Of a DNA stretch of 64,000 nt, positions 42,296-51,743 are shown piece after piece (position 1 is the stretch's first letter; each line of letters starts with the position of its first letter). Where the stretch lies: positions 62,001 through 126,000 of the forward strand of contig NZ_JARUJP010000004.1 in assembly GCF_033659955.1 (NCBI RefSeq). Reading direction: 5' to 3'. Both the position numbers and the translations under genes were made by a program. Source of the DNA: Clostridium_AM tanneri (GTDB lineage Bacteria; Bacillota; Clostridia; Clostridiales; Clostridiaceae). The notes under the pieces were generated by a model. The model saw only the letters and a program-made list of their open reading frames with translations. It was not told the origin of the DNA and made no database searches.

Positions 42296-42925
42296 CTATT
42301 TTATTTCTACAGTAACCCTCTTCATTTTTTGATCAGTTAAAGGCTTATCTTTTTCATCTCTTTTTGCATTAACTATTTTATCAACTTCATCCATACCTTC
42401 AATTACCTTTCCAAAAGCTGCATAGTCTCCATCCAAATGAGGACTATCCTTAACCATAATAAAGAATTGAGAACCAGCAGAATCTGGATCTTGGCTTCTA
42501 GCCATAGAAAGGACTCCCTTGCTATGTTTTAAATCGTTGTTAAAACCATTATTTTTGAACTCTCCCGGAATTGTGTATCCTGGTCCACCAGTACCAGTTC
42601 CTGTTGGATCCCCTCCCTGTATCATAAACTCTGGAATTACTCTATGAAATATTAATCCATCGTAAAAACCCTTTTGTACCAAGGCTATAAAGTTATCTAC
42701 AGTCTTAGGAGCTGTATCCGGGTATAATTCTGCTTTAATTATTGCTCCATTCTCCATTTGAATACTAACAACTGGTTTTTTACCGCTATACTGGCTTTTA
42801 TAATTACTGTTTTCTTTCTTATCACTTGTACCTGTGTTAGGAGCTTTTGAACACCCAGCTATTGATATAGCAAGTATAATCATGATAAGAGTGGTTAACT
42901 TTTTCTTTAGATTTACGAATTTCAT
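42296..42925 (-). CDS. Lipoprotein cyclophilin-type peptidyl-prolyl isomerase
   Basis: About 209 residues from the ATG at 42925 behind AAGGAGG. A lipoprotein signal (LAISIAGC, cysteine ~25) and a polar linker are followed by the cyclophilin domain with FHRVIPEFMIQGGDP, GTGTGGPGYTIPGEF and SAGSQFFIM. The substrate arginine in FHR and the catalytic-site FFIM are kept. It would be tethered to the outer face of the membrane and help fold secreted proteins. Followed by the acidic hypothetical gene. Confidence 0.93.
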   Translation of the reverse strand: MKFVNLKKKLTTLIMIILAISIAGCSKAPNTGTSDKKENSNYKSQYSGKKPVVSIQMENGAIIKAELYPDTAPKTVDNFIALVQKGFYDGLIFHRVIPEFMIQGGDPTGTGTGGPGYTIPGEFKNNGFNNDLKHSKGVLSMARSQDPDSAGSQFFIMVKDSPHLDGDYAAFGKVIEGMDEVDKIVNAKRDEKDKPLTDQKMKRVTVEIK

Positions 42926-43189
42926 ACTCTGCATCCTCCTTAAATTACGCATTAATAAATCTATAAGTATGTTACCAAAATATGTTTTCAAGTTCAATAT
43001 ATCTCATAACATATTCTTTCAATCTATAAATTATATTTTGCTACCACTTCTCTATTAGTTTATATATATATGTTAATTTTTATGAAGGTATAAAAACTCA
43101 TAATAGTCATATATTAAACTTAATTGTCAGTTACTAGTTGATGATTTCAACTTATCTATTATATAATTGAAAGGAAAGGATGTAATATA

Positions 43190-43501
43190 ATGCAATTTTT
43201 TATTACTGCCTACGATGCAACAGATAACGGTGCACTAGATAGACGTCTAGCAGCTCGTGATGAACATCTAAAGCTCACTGACAAATTATTTAGGGAAGGT
43301 AAACACTTATATGCTGCTGCTATACTAGATGATAATGAAAAAATGATTGGATCAGTAATTATATCTGAGTTTGCCTCAAGAACTGAGCTGGATGAATACT
43401 TAAAAATAGAACCCTATGTTAAACAGAATGTTTGGGAGAAAATTGATATTAAGACTTGCAAGGTTGGTCCAATGTTTATGGAACTATATAAAAAAAATTA
43501 A
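43190..43501 (+). CDS. YCII-family protein
   Basis: 103 residues, a single ferredoxin-like domain. The conserved start MQFFITAYDATDNGALDRRL, the Arg-His pair in AARDEHLK and the DEYLKIEPYVKQNVWEKIDI end match YciI proteins. Some relatives act as small hydrolases or dehydrochlorinases. AGGAAAGGATG precedes the ATG. Single gene. Confidence 0.9.
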   Translation: MQFFITAYDATDNGALDRRLAARDEHLKLTDKLFREGKHLYAAAILDDNEKMIGSVIISEFASRTELDEYLKIEPYVKQNVWEKIDIKTCKVGPMFMELYKKN

Positions 43502-43817
43502 CAGCACCTTCAACTTTGGGCTAAATTATAATATCCGTTGACCTGTCCCCTTAGCAATTATATAATAACCTCTCTATCTTTAATCTTTGACGGAGAGGCT
43601 ATTATTGCAATTGGTAAATTTGTAAAAAATCCATCTTCTAAATATTATTTCATTTAATTCTTCTAAAATCACTTTTTACGAAAATATAACAAAATTCTGC
43701 ACTGTAAAGCACCCTTTAGTATGAATCTTTATAGCCTATGGATTAAATTAGAAGGATGAGATCAAATATTTCAGAATTGTTCTCTAGAGATTTGTCTACT
43801 TTCTAATTTCATATAAT
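43502..43817. other. Intergenic stretch with a weak stem-loop
   Basis: 316 bp. CCTCTC/GAGAGG with flanking AATA/TATT (43563-43603) can fold and could end the YCII transcript, though no T run follows. Nothing else is supported. Confidence 0.4.
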
Positions 43818-44339
43818 TTAAATATAGCTTTTGCTATTACTATTACTTTTTGCTTTAATGTCTGAACGTGAAGTCATCTCTTTCACAATATCTAGATAAG
43901 ATTGAGATACTTCTGGACATACGCCTAATATAGTATCTACAACATAATCAATGTTAGTATCATCTACTTTTTTGGCATTTACTCCCTCATCCATTGTCGT
44001 AGTCTCATTTCCTAGGGAACTATATATAGTACTTACAACTGGTGCCTGCATTACATAATCATTTTCCATAGCTTTTTCTGAAAAATATAACACTCCGTCG
44101 TCAACTATTAACTGCCCATAAGAGTATTCTTTTTGTTCCTTATCTTCATTAGAACCATACATTGTATGTTCTACATGTTTGATATCTACCTTATTATAAT
44201 CTTCTTTTCTTGTTAAAACGGATCTTAAGTTTAAATCTAATAATCTTTCCTTCATATGTTCAGAGAAGTCTTCTCCTAATTCAGAAATAAACTGTTTTAC
44301 AGATATTGTTTTTTTCATTTTATAAATTTTTCTTACCAC
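43818..44339 (-). CDS. Hypothetical protein
   Basis: 173 residues from a GTG at 44339 behind AAAGGAGA. It is polar with no signal peptide or helix. The C-terminus (CPEVSQSYLDIVKEMTSRSD) looks helical. I cannot place it in a family. Single gene ahead of a cold shock gene on the same strand. Confidence 0.65.
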   Translation of the reverse strand: MVRKIYKMKKTISVKQFISELGEDFSEHMKERLLDLNLRSVLTRKEDYNKVDIKHVEHTMYGSNEDKEQKEYSYGQLIVDDGVLYFSEKAMENDYVMQAPVVSTIYSSLGNETTTMDEGVNAKKVDDTNIDYVVDTILGVCPEVSQSYLDIVKEMTSRSDIKAKSNSNSKSYI

Positions 44340-44414
44340 AACTATTCTCCTTTTAAATTATTTGAAACAAGGTTATATAAAATTATATTTATAATCTTAT
44401 AATTAGATAAAAAA

Positions 44415-44432
44415 CCACCTTTGTTAAGGTGG
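44415..44432 (-). terminator. Terminator of the cold shock gene
   Basis: A 7-bp stem, CCACCTT against AAGGTGG, with a 4-nt loop is followed on the minus strand by TTTTTTATC, about 50 bp after the stop codon. Confidence 0.8.
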
Positions 44433-44484
44433 CAAAACATTTGATGTCTATAATATCTATATATTAAAATATTAAAGATTACTT

Positions 44485-44688
44485 TTATAGTTTTACTACA
44501 TTAGATGCTTGAGGGCCTCTAGGACCTTTCTCTACATCAAATTGAACCTTTTGACCTTCTTCAAGGTTTTTTCTTCCTTCGTTTCCTTGTATAGCTGAGA
44601 AATGAACAAAAACATCATCTTCTCCTTCTACTTCAATAAATCCAAATCCTTTTTCTGAATTAAACCATTTTACTGTTCCTGTCTTCAT
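44485..44688 (-). CDS. Cold shock protein (CspA family)
   Basis: 67 residues, the standard length. RNP1 (KGFGFIEV, 14-21) and RNP2 (VFVHFS, 27-32) are intact, with the usual start MKTGTVKWFNSEKGFGFI. It binds single-stranded RNA and acts as an RNA chaperone. TAGGAGG precedes the ATG, and a promoter with an extended -10 box gives a leader of about 70 nt. Confidence 0.97.
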   Translation of the reverse strand: MKTGTVKWFNSEKGFGFIEVEGEDDVFVHFSAIQGNEGRKNLEEGQKVQFDVEKGPRGPQASNVVKL

Positions 44689-44762
44689 TGTATTTCCTCC
44701 TAAAATAAAATATTCACTGATATCTCTTCTTATGTTAACAGTGTTTTCTTCTAATGTTAACT

Positions 44763-44791
44763 AGTATAACACAATAATGTAAAGTTAACAA
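44763..44791 (-). promoter_or_regulatory. Promoter of the cold shock gene
   Basis: On the minus strand TTGTTA (44791-44786), 17 bp, TATACT (44768-44763), with TG one base before the -10 box. Confidence 0.65.
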
Positions 44792-44975
44792 AATTTTTTA
44801 AAAAATAATTTATTATTGTGCGTCGTAAACTACGTTGTAAATCTATTGTTTGCATTAATGAAAAATTTAATACTATAAAAATACAAAAATTTATTTTTTG
44901 CTCATAAAAAGATGGAGATTGTCTCTCAGCTAAGTGGTAAATTCTTTAGTCAGCATATAGTCACATAGGTTCCTG

Positions 44976-47414
44976 TTATCTTACTATTATATTATCATAA
45001 TTTATAAAACCAAGTGGATTTAATCTTAATCCTAAAATACCTTTTCTGTGGCCTACTGCAACTTTAGGATGGTATAGAAAAATCCAAGGCATGTCTTTTA
45101 TTATAATTTGCTGAATCTCTCTGTAAAGTTGAAGTTTTTTATTAGGATTTATTAAGGCTTTAGCTTCCTCAAGTTTTTCTATTACTAAAGGATTATTATA
45201 TCTAGAGAGATTAGCTACATTTGCTGGATTAAATATCGGTTGAAGGAAATTATCCGGATCTCCTGAATCTGCTATCCATCTTCCTATGCACAAATCGCAT
45301 TTCTTAATACTTTCCGGATTTAGATATTCTGAAACCGGAACTTTAATAAGCTTACAGGAAATTCCTAGAGCAGCTAAGTCTTCAATAATATAATTAGTTA
45401 TTTTATTAAAAAGTATATCCTCACTAGTATCTCTATACAAAATGCTAATAGTATTACCTTGGGCATTGTTTTTTCTCAATAATTCCTCTGCAAGACCAGG
45501 ATTATAAGAAATTTCGGTAAGATATGAGTTATCTATGATTGAAGGTGGAATCGGCCCTTTAGCCTCCTCTCCCATATCTCCAAGGAGCTCAGTTATTATT
45601 CTCTTTTTATTTACAGCTAAATTTAAGGCTTTTCTTAGTTCAACATTAGATGCAAATATTGATCTTGAGTCCAAATTAAATCCAGCATAATAGGTTCCCA
45701 TTACTACCTTTGTATTCATGCATAACATATCTTGATTTTTTATCTTGTCAATATCCTCTTTACTATCTATAAGAGCAAAGTCATAATCTCCATCTATAAT
45801 GCGCTCTGCAAGTTTTTCCTTACTGAATTTAATAACTATTTTATCTATGTAAGGTGCTCCGTTAAAGTAGTCCTTAAAAGCTGTTAATACACACTCCTCT
45901 TCATCTCTCTTTGCTAAAATAAAAGCTCCACAGCCTACTATATTTCCTTTTTTCAATTCCTCTTTGTCCATAACAGCACAAAAACTCTGTCCAAGATTTA
46001 GAAGAAATCCACTGTAAGGCTTTGATAACTTTATAGAAATACAGTAATTATTTAAAATTTTTATACCACTTACAGAAGAGCAACTGCCATTTCTAAACTC
46101 TCTTGCTCCCTCAATATCCTCCAGTGTCCAACTATTAGGTGAATTAAGTTCAGGGCTCAATAGTCTTTCATAGCAGTACTTAACATCTTCTGCTAATATC
46201 TCTTTACCATTATGGAATCTTGCCCCTTTACGTAAATTAAATACCCATGTAAGATTATCGTCCTCCACATACCAGCTCTTAGCAATTCCAGGTGAAATAT
46301 CACCAGATTCACCTATAAGAAGAATTCCTGAATGTAAATTTGAAAATAAATGTATCAATTCAGAATCATAGGATATAGATGGATCGTATCTATCTGGCTG
46401 TGAACCTATACAAGTTCTAAGCACTATATCTTCCTGTATCTGTGCATCCATACTGTTTAATAGATCCTTAGTAGTAACTTTTAAGTCCTCTGATACATTA
46501 TATAATGATGCCAGTGAAGTTTTAGTGTACTGGGTGCTAAGAGAAGCACTTTCAACTACAAACATCAATTTCTCAGAGGTATTATTCATGTCATCAGTAG
46601 AATCTATTACTCCTTCAAGGCTTTTAGTTTGAGTAGCAACTGCTGAAGCAATTTCTTCCATTACATTGTTGCCCTCGTTTACTGCTTCTGTTATTTTTCC
46701 AAAAACCTCTAGAGTATTGCCTGCTATATCAGATCCTTTTTTTACTTTTTCTATAGTCTCATCCATTGCTGTTATAGTGCTTTTTATACTGTCATTAATT
46801 TCACTAATAGTGTTGGATATATAAGTAACTGATTCCATACTTCTTTGAGCTAATTTTTTAACCTCTGAAGCTACAACAGCAAAGCCTCTCCCAGCTTCTC
46901 CAGCTCTTGCGGCCTCAATAGATGCATTTAATGCTAACAAATTTGTATTATTAGCAATGTCTTTTATGACATCTAACATGCTGTGTATATCAGTAGCTTT
47001 ATTGCTAAGAGTATTTACTACAGTTTTTGAGTAAGTAACCGAGCTCTGTATATCTTCCATCGCACCTATAGATTCATTTACAGCGTCACTTCCTTTTCTT
47101 GATACCTCTAGGGTTTGGGAGTAAAGCTGTTTTGAACTATCTATGCTCGCAGAAACTTCCTCTGCTAAAGCAGAATAAGTGTTGATTTGGTCTATAACTT
47201 TGTTTATAGAGCCAAACTGGACTTCAATATATTGTGAAATACTATTAATAGTTAATATAAGGTTTTCTACTACAAAACTAGTTTCGTTAATTTTATTACT
47301 AATTTTGTCTACGATGCACTCTTCATTACGCACTAGTAGTCCAAGGTTATTATTATATATTTCTTCTTTATCCTTAGTTTCTTCTATTGCTTTTGTTTTT
47401 CTAAATGTAAACAT
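44976..47414 (-). CDS. Soluble chemoreceptor signalling domain fused to an oligopeptide-binding protein
   Basis: 812 residues from the ATG at 47414, 7 nt after GGGGGATG. Residues ~30-310 form a chemoreceptor (MCP) coiled coil with the tip motif DIANNTNLLALNASIEAAR and GEAGRGFAVVASEVKKLAQ (~152-192). From ~325 to the end it is a family 5 extracellular solute-binding protein of the OppA/DppA type (GDISPGIAKSWYVEDDN, WVFNLRKGARFHNGKEILAE, ALNLAVNKKRIITELL). There is no signal peptide and no membrane helix anywhere, so both parts should be cytosolic. In normal systems the binding protein is extracellular and the receptor spans the membrane. It may sense intracellular peptides and signal to CheA/CheW. 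Confidence 0.9.
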   Translation of the reverse strand: MFTFRKTKAIEETKDKEEIYNNNLGLLVRNEECIVDKISNKINETSFVVENLILTINSISQYIEVQFGSINKVIDQINTYSALAEEVSASIDSSKQLYSQTLEVSRKGSDAVNESIGAMEDIQSSVTYSKTVVNTLSNKATDIHSMLDVIKDIANNTNLLALNASIEAARAGEAGRGFAVVASEVKKLAQRSMESVTYISNTISEINDSIKSTITAMDETIEKVKKGSDIAGNTLEVFGKITEAVNEGNNVMEEIASAVATQTKSLEGVIDSTDDMNNTSEKLMFVVESASLSTQYTKTSLASLYNVSEDLKVTTKDLLNSMDAQIQEDIVLRTCIGSQPDRYDPSISYDSELIHLFSNLHSGILLIGESGDISPGIAKSWYVEDDNLTWVFNLRKGARFHNGKEILAEDVKYCYERLLSPELNSPNSWTLEDIEGAREFRNGSCSSVSGIKILNNYCISIKLSKPYSGFLLNLGQSFCAVMDKEELKKGNIVGCGAFILAKRDEEECVLTAFKDYFNGAPYIDKIVIKFSKEKLAERIIDGDYDFALIDSKEDIDKIKNQDMLCMNTKVVMGTYYAGFNLDSRSIFASNVELRKALNLAVNKKRIITELLGDMGEEAKGPIPPSIIDNSYLTEISYNPGLAEELLRKNNAQGNTISILYRDTSEDILFNKITNYIIEDLAALGISCKLIKVPVSEYLNPESIKKCDLCIGRWIADSGDPDNFLQPIFNPANVANLSRYNNPLVIEKLEEAKALINPNKKLQLYREIQQIIIKDMPWIFLYHPKVAVGHRKGILGLRLNPLGFINYDNIIVR

Positions 47415-47480
47415 AGAACATCCCCCACAGTTAGTCATATAATCTAATAATCTAAATATTATTATGCCATGTAAATTTTG

Positions 47481-47518
47481 TAAAAAAACCTGTTGTCAAA
47501 ATAACTTTGTCAACAGGT
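47481..47518 (-). terminator. Terminator of the MFS-deoD operon
   Basis: ACCTGTTG-CAAA pairs with TTTG-CAACAGGT (one T-T mismatch), followed on the minus strand by TTTTTTTACA. Confidence 0.85.
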
Positions 47519-47538
47519 CAGAATAAATTATAAAAAGA

Positions 47539-48246
47539 CTACAGTGAATTCACAGTATCAAGTGCAACTTCAATCATCTTTGTGAAAGTTGTTTGTCTTT
47601 CTTCTGCTGTAGTAATTTCTCCAGTTACTATGTGGTCACTTACTGTAAGTATAGTAAGTGCATCAACTCCATACTTAGCTGCCAAAGTATAAAGTCCAGC
47701 AGCTTCCATTTCAACTGCTAAACATCCAAAATTAGCCCACTGTTTCCAGTCCTCAGGATTGTCATGGTAGAAAGTATCCGAGCTAAAAATATTACCTACT
47801 TTTGGATCAAAGCCTTTTTCTACTGCTATATCGTAAGCTTTTTTTAATAATTTAAAGCTTGCCGTAGGAGCAAAATCTCTTCCGTTAAATCTTATTTTAT
47901 TTATATTAGAATCAGTAGATGCTGCTGATCCTATAACTATATCCCTAACCTTAACAGATTCTTGGAAGGAACCACAAGTTCCAACTCTTATAAGGTTTTT
48001 AACTCCATAACTTTGAATTAACTCATTAACATAAATAGATATAGATGGTATTCCCATACCAGTTCCTTGAACTGAAACTCTTTTACCTTTATAAGTTCCT
48101 GTAAATCCATACATTCCTCTTACTTCGTTATAACATATAACATCTTCAAGAAAGTTTTCTGCTATAAACTTAGCTCTTAGTGGATCTCCTGGCAGTAATA
48201 TACTCTCTGCTATTTGATTTTCTTTTGCATTAATGTGAACACTCAT
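47539..48246 (-). CDS. deoD: Purine nucleoside phosphorylase DeoD
   Basis: 235 residues, the hexameric bacterial type. It has LLPGDPLRAKFIAE, the phosphate-site GTGMGIPSISIYVNEL, LIRVGTCG and the nucleoside-site CLAVEMEAAGLY, with D in TVSDHIVTGE. It splits purine (deoxy)nucleosides with phosphate to base and (deoxy)ribose-1-phosphate. AGGAGG precedes the ATG. It follows an MFS transporter gene by 19 bp, suggesting nucleoside uptake and salvage. Confidence 0.97.
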   Translation of the reverse strand: MSVHINAKENQIAESILLPGDPLRAKFIAENFLEDVICYNEVRGMYGFTGTYKGKRVSVQGTGMGIPSISIYVNELIQSYGVKNLIRVGTCGSFQESVKVRDIVIGSAASTDSNINKIRFNGRDFAPTASFKLLKKAYDIAVEKGFDPKVGNIFSSDTFYHDNPEDWKQWANFGCLAVEMEAAGLYTLAAKYGVDALTILTVSDHIVTGEITTAEERQTTFTKMIEVALDTVNSL

Positions 48247-48265
48247 TTTGTTACCTCCTGTTATT

Positions 48266-49474
48266 TTAATTAGTTAAGTCTCTGCTTTTCCAAAAAGATA
48301 AATCTTCTTTTTGCAGTAAATATACTATAAAAAATATTACTACTGCTAATGAAGCAGTAATAAGGTATAGCACATAAAAGGTTTCTGAATAACTATGTCC
48401 TAAGTTTCTGTAAACTTCTATAAATTTCCCCCAGGTAAAGGATAGGAAAAATCCTGCTGCAAACCTTACTGAGGTATATAAGGACATTTTTTGTGATGCA
48501 TTTGATACTACAGCCCTAGATAGATAAATATTTAATGTTGTAAAACCTATTCCCACAAATAATGTTATAATAAGTAAGCTTATTACAGATATACCGAAAG
48601 AAATTTGCATAGCTAATAAAACAGAACCTAGTAAAAATACCACTAACAATATGTTTCTTATATCTATAAAAGAAAGTCTTTTAAGAAGTATTACCGGTAC
48701 AATTGTCCCTACTGCGATTAAGATTTGCTCTAGAGATATTAAAAATCCAGTTCTATTTACTGCTGCAAATATCTCCATATAATAAGCTAAAAACACTTGA
48801 GAAGATGCAAATACCATTTGAGTTCCGAAAATCATAAATAACAAGCTTATATACGCTTTTTTACTCTCTCCTGCCCCAGTTGTCACTAAATCTTCCCTTT
48901 CTTCTAAAACTACTTCTTTAATCTTTAGTAAAACAAATATCCACACCATAACTCCTAAAGCTATTGGTATAAGTAAGAATACTTGAGGTGAATTTAGAAA
49001 ATATCCTGCAAGAATTGCTGCAATCAGCCCTCCTATAGCAGAACCTGTTTCAATAAGACTTGCTCCTATTTTACTATCCTTTTCTTCCTTCATCACAGCT
49101 TTATTAATAGATAAAAGAATAGGAAAAAAAGTAGCTTCTCCTATGCCCTCTATAAATCTACCAAAGACAAATAAGCCATAGCTCAATATCTTAATAGCTA
49201 AAAGCTCTATACATATCCCAGCTACCCACAAAAACAAACAAAATAGCAAAAGTTTTTTTGCCCCTATTTTTTTTATTACCTTTCCCACTAGAGGAGAAAA
49301 TAATATCATGGTTAAATATCCTATATTAGGTAGCCAAGCTATTTTAGAAACAGTTACTCCAAAAGTTTCCTGAAGATTAGGAAACATCGGTAGAAACATA
49401 ACAACACCAAATACTACTAAAAAGGCTACAAAAAATTCTACCACAAAATAATCTTTTTTGCTACTTAATTCCAT
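48266..49474 (-). CDS. MFS transporter, operon partner of deoD
   Basis: About 402 residues with twelve hydrophobic helices and a motif-A-like GKVIKKIGAKKLL loop. The ATG at 49474 follows GGAGG with 5-nt spacing; a TTG 12 bp upstream is part of the ribosome site. The position directly ahead of deoD suggests a nucleoside or purine substrate, but the sequence itself does not show it, and many relatives are drug exporters. Confidence 0.87.
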   Translation of the reverse strand: MELSSKKDYFVVEFFVAFLVVFGVVMFLPMFPNLQETFGVTVSKIAWLPNIGYLTMILFSPLVGKVIKKIGAKKLLLFCLFLWVAGICIELLAIKILSYGLFVFGRFIEGIGEATFFPILLSINKAVMKEEKDSKIGASLIETGSAIGGLIAAILAGYFLNSPQVFLLIPIALGVMVWIFVLLKIKEVVLEEREDLVTTGAGESKKAYISLLFMIFGTQMVFASSQVFLAYYMEIFAAVNRTGFLISLEQILIAVGTIVPVILLKRLSFIDIRNILLVVFLLGSVLLAMQISFGISVISLLIITLFVGIGFTTLNIYLSRAVVSNASQKMSLYTSVRFAAGFFLSFTWGKFIEVYRNLGHSYSETFYVLYLITASLAVVIFFIVYLLQKEDLSFWKSRDLTN

Positions 49475-50085
49475 AAATACCTCCAAAATTTCTATAAAAT
49501 TCGCATAGTATATACTATTTTTAAAGAGTTCTTAATTTTATATTACTTTACTTATTCCTACACTATCTTTTGTATAAATTGTCGATATAATTCCTTTTCT
49601 TCAAAAATATATCGGAATAATTATAGCACAATTTAATTTTCTTTGTGTATGATAGTTATATGCTTATCTTTTTTTAATTTTCTCACATACAAGTACTTAT
49701 TTTGTTTTAATTTTCACTAGGACTATACATAAAATTAAGATGGTTTACTTTAATTTAGGTAAATCATTAAGTTTTCACAATATTTTACTTACAGTTAACA
49801 TTTTACAAAAGAAATGGTTATTTTTTAACAAATCATAGATATCAACGCTTTTTCTAATAATAAAATGCTGAAAAAAGAAAAACGATTTTTATATAATTAT
49901 CAAAAAACTTACTAGAATTTTCTGATAATTCATGTTAACATATTAACATAATAGTTGTTAAATATAATACAAAGCTGTTAATTATTTATTTAATATAAAT
50001 TTGACTTAATAAATAATGTATTTATTTAGATAAAAGAAAAACTTACTTTCCATTATGTTATTAATTATATAAGGAGTGTGTATGT
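49475..50085. other. 611-bp AT-rich divergent intergenic region
   Basis: It separates the MFS-deoD operon from the Opp-like ATPase gene. I found no riboswitch, small gene or strong hairpin. Runs of A and T and repeated TTAACA/TGTTAA elements (about 49794-49980) could bind a regulator, but this is weak in such AT-rich DNA. Confidence 0.4.
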
Positions 50086-50946
50086 ATGAAGGAGAATAAC
50101 GTTTTGCTAAAGGAAACAATTTCTGTTGATATTAAACCTGGCGAATTTTTAATGATCATAAATAATAAAAAGAAATTATCTATTAACAGCAAAGTTACTT
50201 TCAAAGGTGAAAATATAATAACAATAGCAACAAATCATTCTAAGAAGGTGAATAATACCTTCATGTCTTTAATAAAGGCATATTTGACTTCCTTAAACCC
50301 TATACGCTCTATTGGAAAGCAATGCCTTGAGGTTATTTCTCAGCATAGCGGGTTGTCCCTAAATGAATCTGAGGTGAAGCTGAAAGAAATATTAGGCAAT
50401 TTACTTTGTCCTAATACTGAGATTCTACTAAAAAGCTTGCCATATAAGTTAGAAGCTTATGAAAAGCAAAGACTTATGCTCGCATTAGCCTTTTTAATCA
50501 AACCACAACTCATAGTTTTAGATGATAGTATTTTTGATGCAGAACCAAAAGCAAAAAACTATATATTAGAACAAATAGAAGAGCTAAAAAAGGAAAATTG
50601 CAGCTTTATATTAATATCAAAGAAACTCCAATCTGTAGTTAGCTGTGTGGAGAACATCGCTATTATGTATAAAGGAACTATTGTTGAATACGGTAAAAAA
50701 GACTTAATTTTATCTGACCCTATGCATCCTCATACTAGATGTTTCTTAAATTACAGGAGTTTTCTTAGCCTCTCAGAAAAATCAGCAGAGGTTACTCATT
50801 ATGTAAAAGGTATCAATAACCTACCTAGAACTGGCTGCTCTTTCTGTCTAAAATGTAAGGAAGCATCCTATGACTGTATATATATCTCCCCTAAAATAAA
50901 AACTATAGGTAACGAAAGACAGGTAATTTGTGCTCTCGGAAACTAA
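50086..50946 (+). CDS. Degenerate oligopeptide-ABC ATPase without Walker A
   Basis: 286 residues, clearly derived from OppD/DppF-type ATPases. The C-terminus has the family's cysteine box (GCSFCLKCKEASYDC then RQVICAL) and the HPHTRCFLNY substitute for the usual HPYT box. The ATPase core has decayed. The Walker A position reads FLMIINNKKKLSINSKV, with no GxxGxGKS. The signature is PYKLEAYEKQRLMLA instead of LSGGxxQR. Walker B is LIVLDDSIFDAE (DD instead of DE). Yet the frame is intact, with a good start (AAGGAGTG) and terminator. Probably a non-hydrolysing regulator or scaffold. Confidence 0.85.
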   Translation: MKENNVLLKETISVDIKPGEFLMIINNKKKLSINSKVTFKGENIITIATNHSKKVNNTFMSLIKAYLTSLNPIRSIGKQCLEVISQHSGLSLNESEVKLKEILGNLLCPNTEILLKSLPYKLEAYEKQRLMLALAFLIKPQLIVLDDSIFDAEPKAKNYILEQIEELKKENCSFILISKKLQSVVSCVENIAIMYKGTIVEYGKKDLILSDPMHPHTRCFLNYRSFLSLSEKSAEVTHYVKGINNLPRTGCSFCLKCKEASYDCIYISPKIKTIGNERQVICALGN

Positions 50947-50953
50947 TAATAAA

Positions 50954-50992
50954 AAATATGTAGACAAATTTTATCTTGTCTACATATTTTTA
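50954..50992 (+). terminator. Terminator of the Opp-like gene
   Basis: A perfect 14-bp stem, AAATATGTAGACAA against TTGTCTACATATTT, followed by TTATT. Confidence 0.9.
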
Positions 50993-51020
50993 TTAAAAAT
51001 TATATTTCTAAGCATTACTT

Positions 51021-51743
51021 TTATTTTACCTTTGAAATAGAAGAATATACCTTTCCATTTTTAACGCTCACACTCAATTTAACAGGGTAACTATTGGTAT
51101 TTTTAAACTTTAAATCCTTGTACCCATAGCTAACTGCTGCATCTCTACCTCTGGGAACATAAGAAACTTCTCCACTATGAGAATGTCTTTCTATAATTTC
51201 TAAACCTGATTTTTCAGCTGCGTTATACAAGGTGCTACTTAATTGGCATATGCCACCACCTACACCTTCATCTCCCTTTCCATTTACTAAAATTCTGGAC
51301 TTTTTATATCCATTTTCATAATTTCTCTTCCCTACTGCCTCATTAAATGAAAAGGTTTCTCCCGGCTTAAGTATATACCCATTAATTTTTTGAGCTGCAA
51401 GTCTTATGTTACTAACTCTATTACTTTCACTATCTAGTATAGTTGTGTTGAAACTTGCTAAAACTCTACTTTCTTCCGTTATCTTTTTAGGTGATTCTTT
51501 TTTTGGCGCTGGTTTTGGTGCTTCCTTTGGTGTTTCCTTCGGTTCTGTTTTAGGTGCTGGAGGCTGCTGTGAAGATGGAGGCTCAGTCTTTGTCTGTGCC
51601 TGCTGTTTACTTTCCCTTATTGGTGTATTATTTTTATTTTCTAATTGCCCTTGAGGAGTAACCGACTGATTATTTTTACACCCAGATAAAGATACAAGAA
51701 AAAATAAAGTTAAAAGTATTGTATTAAATTTATTATTACGCAA
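51021..51743 (-). CDS. VanW-family lipoprotein
   Basis: 240 residues: lipoprotein signal (LVSLSGC, cysteine 22), a long Pro/Lys/Glu-rich spacer (~45-88), then a VanW domain (~90-225) with LKPGETFSFNEAVGKR and GVGGGICQLSSTLYNAAEKSG. VanW proteins are widespread in clostridia and linked with the cell wall, with unclear function. The start is TTG at 51743 behind GGAGGTGA. The ribosome site lies in the loop and the start codon in the stem of a 15-bp perfect hairpin (51737-51775). Confidence 0.9.
   Translation of the reverse strand: MRNNKFNTILLTLFFLVSLSGCKNNQSVTPQGQLENKNNTPIRESKQQAQTKTEPPSSQQPPAPKTEPKETPKEAPKPAPKKESPKKITEESRVLASFNTTILDSESNRVSNIRLAAQKINGYILKPGETFSFNEAVGKRNYENGYKKSRILVNGKGDEGVGGGICQLSSTLYNAAEKSGLEIIERHSHSGEVSYVPRGRDAAVSYGYKDLKFKNTNSYPVKLSVSVKNGKVYSSISKVK

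Noticed and set aside
49475..50085. Purine riboswitch ahead of the MFS-deoD operon
   Set aside because: The conserved three-way-junction sequences of the purine aptamer are not present on the minus strand.
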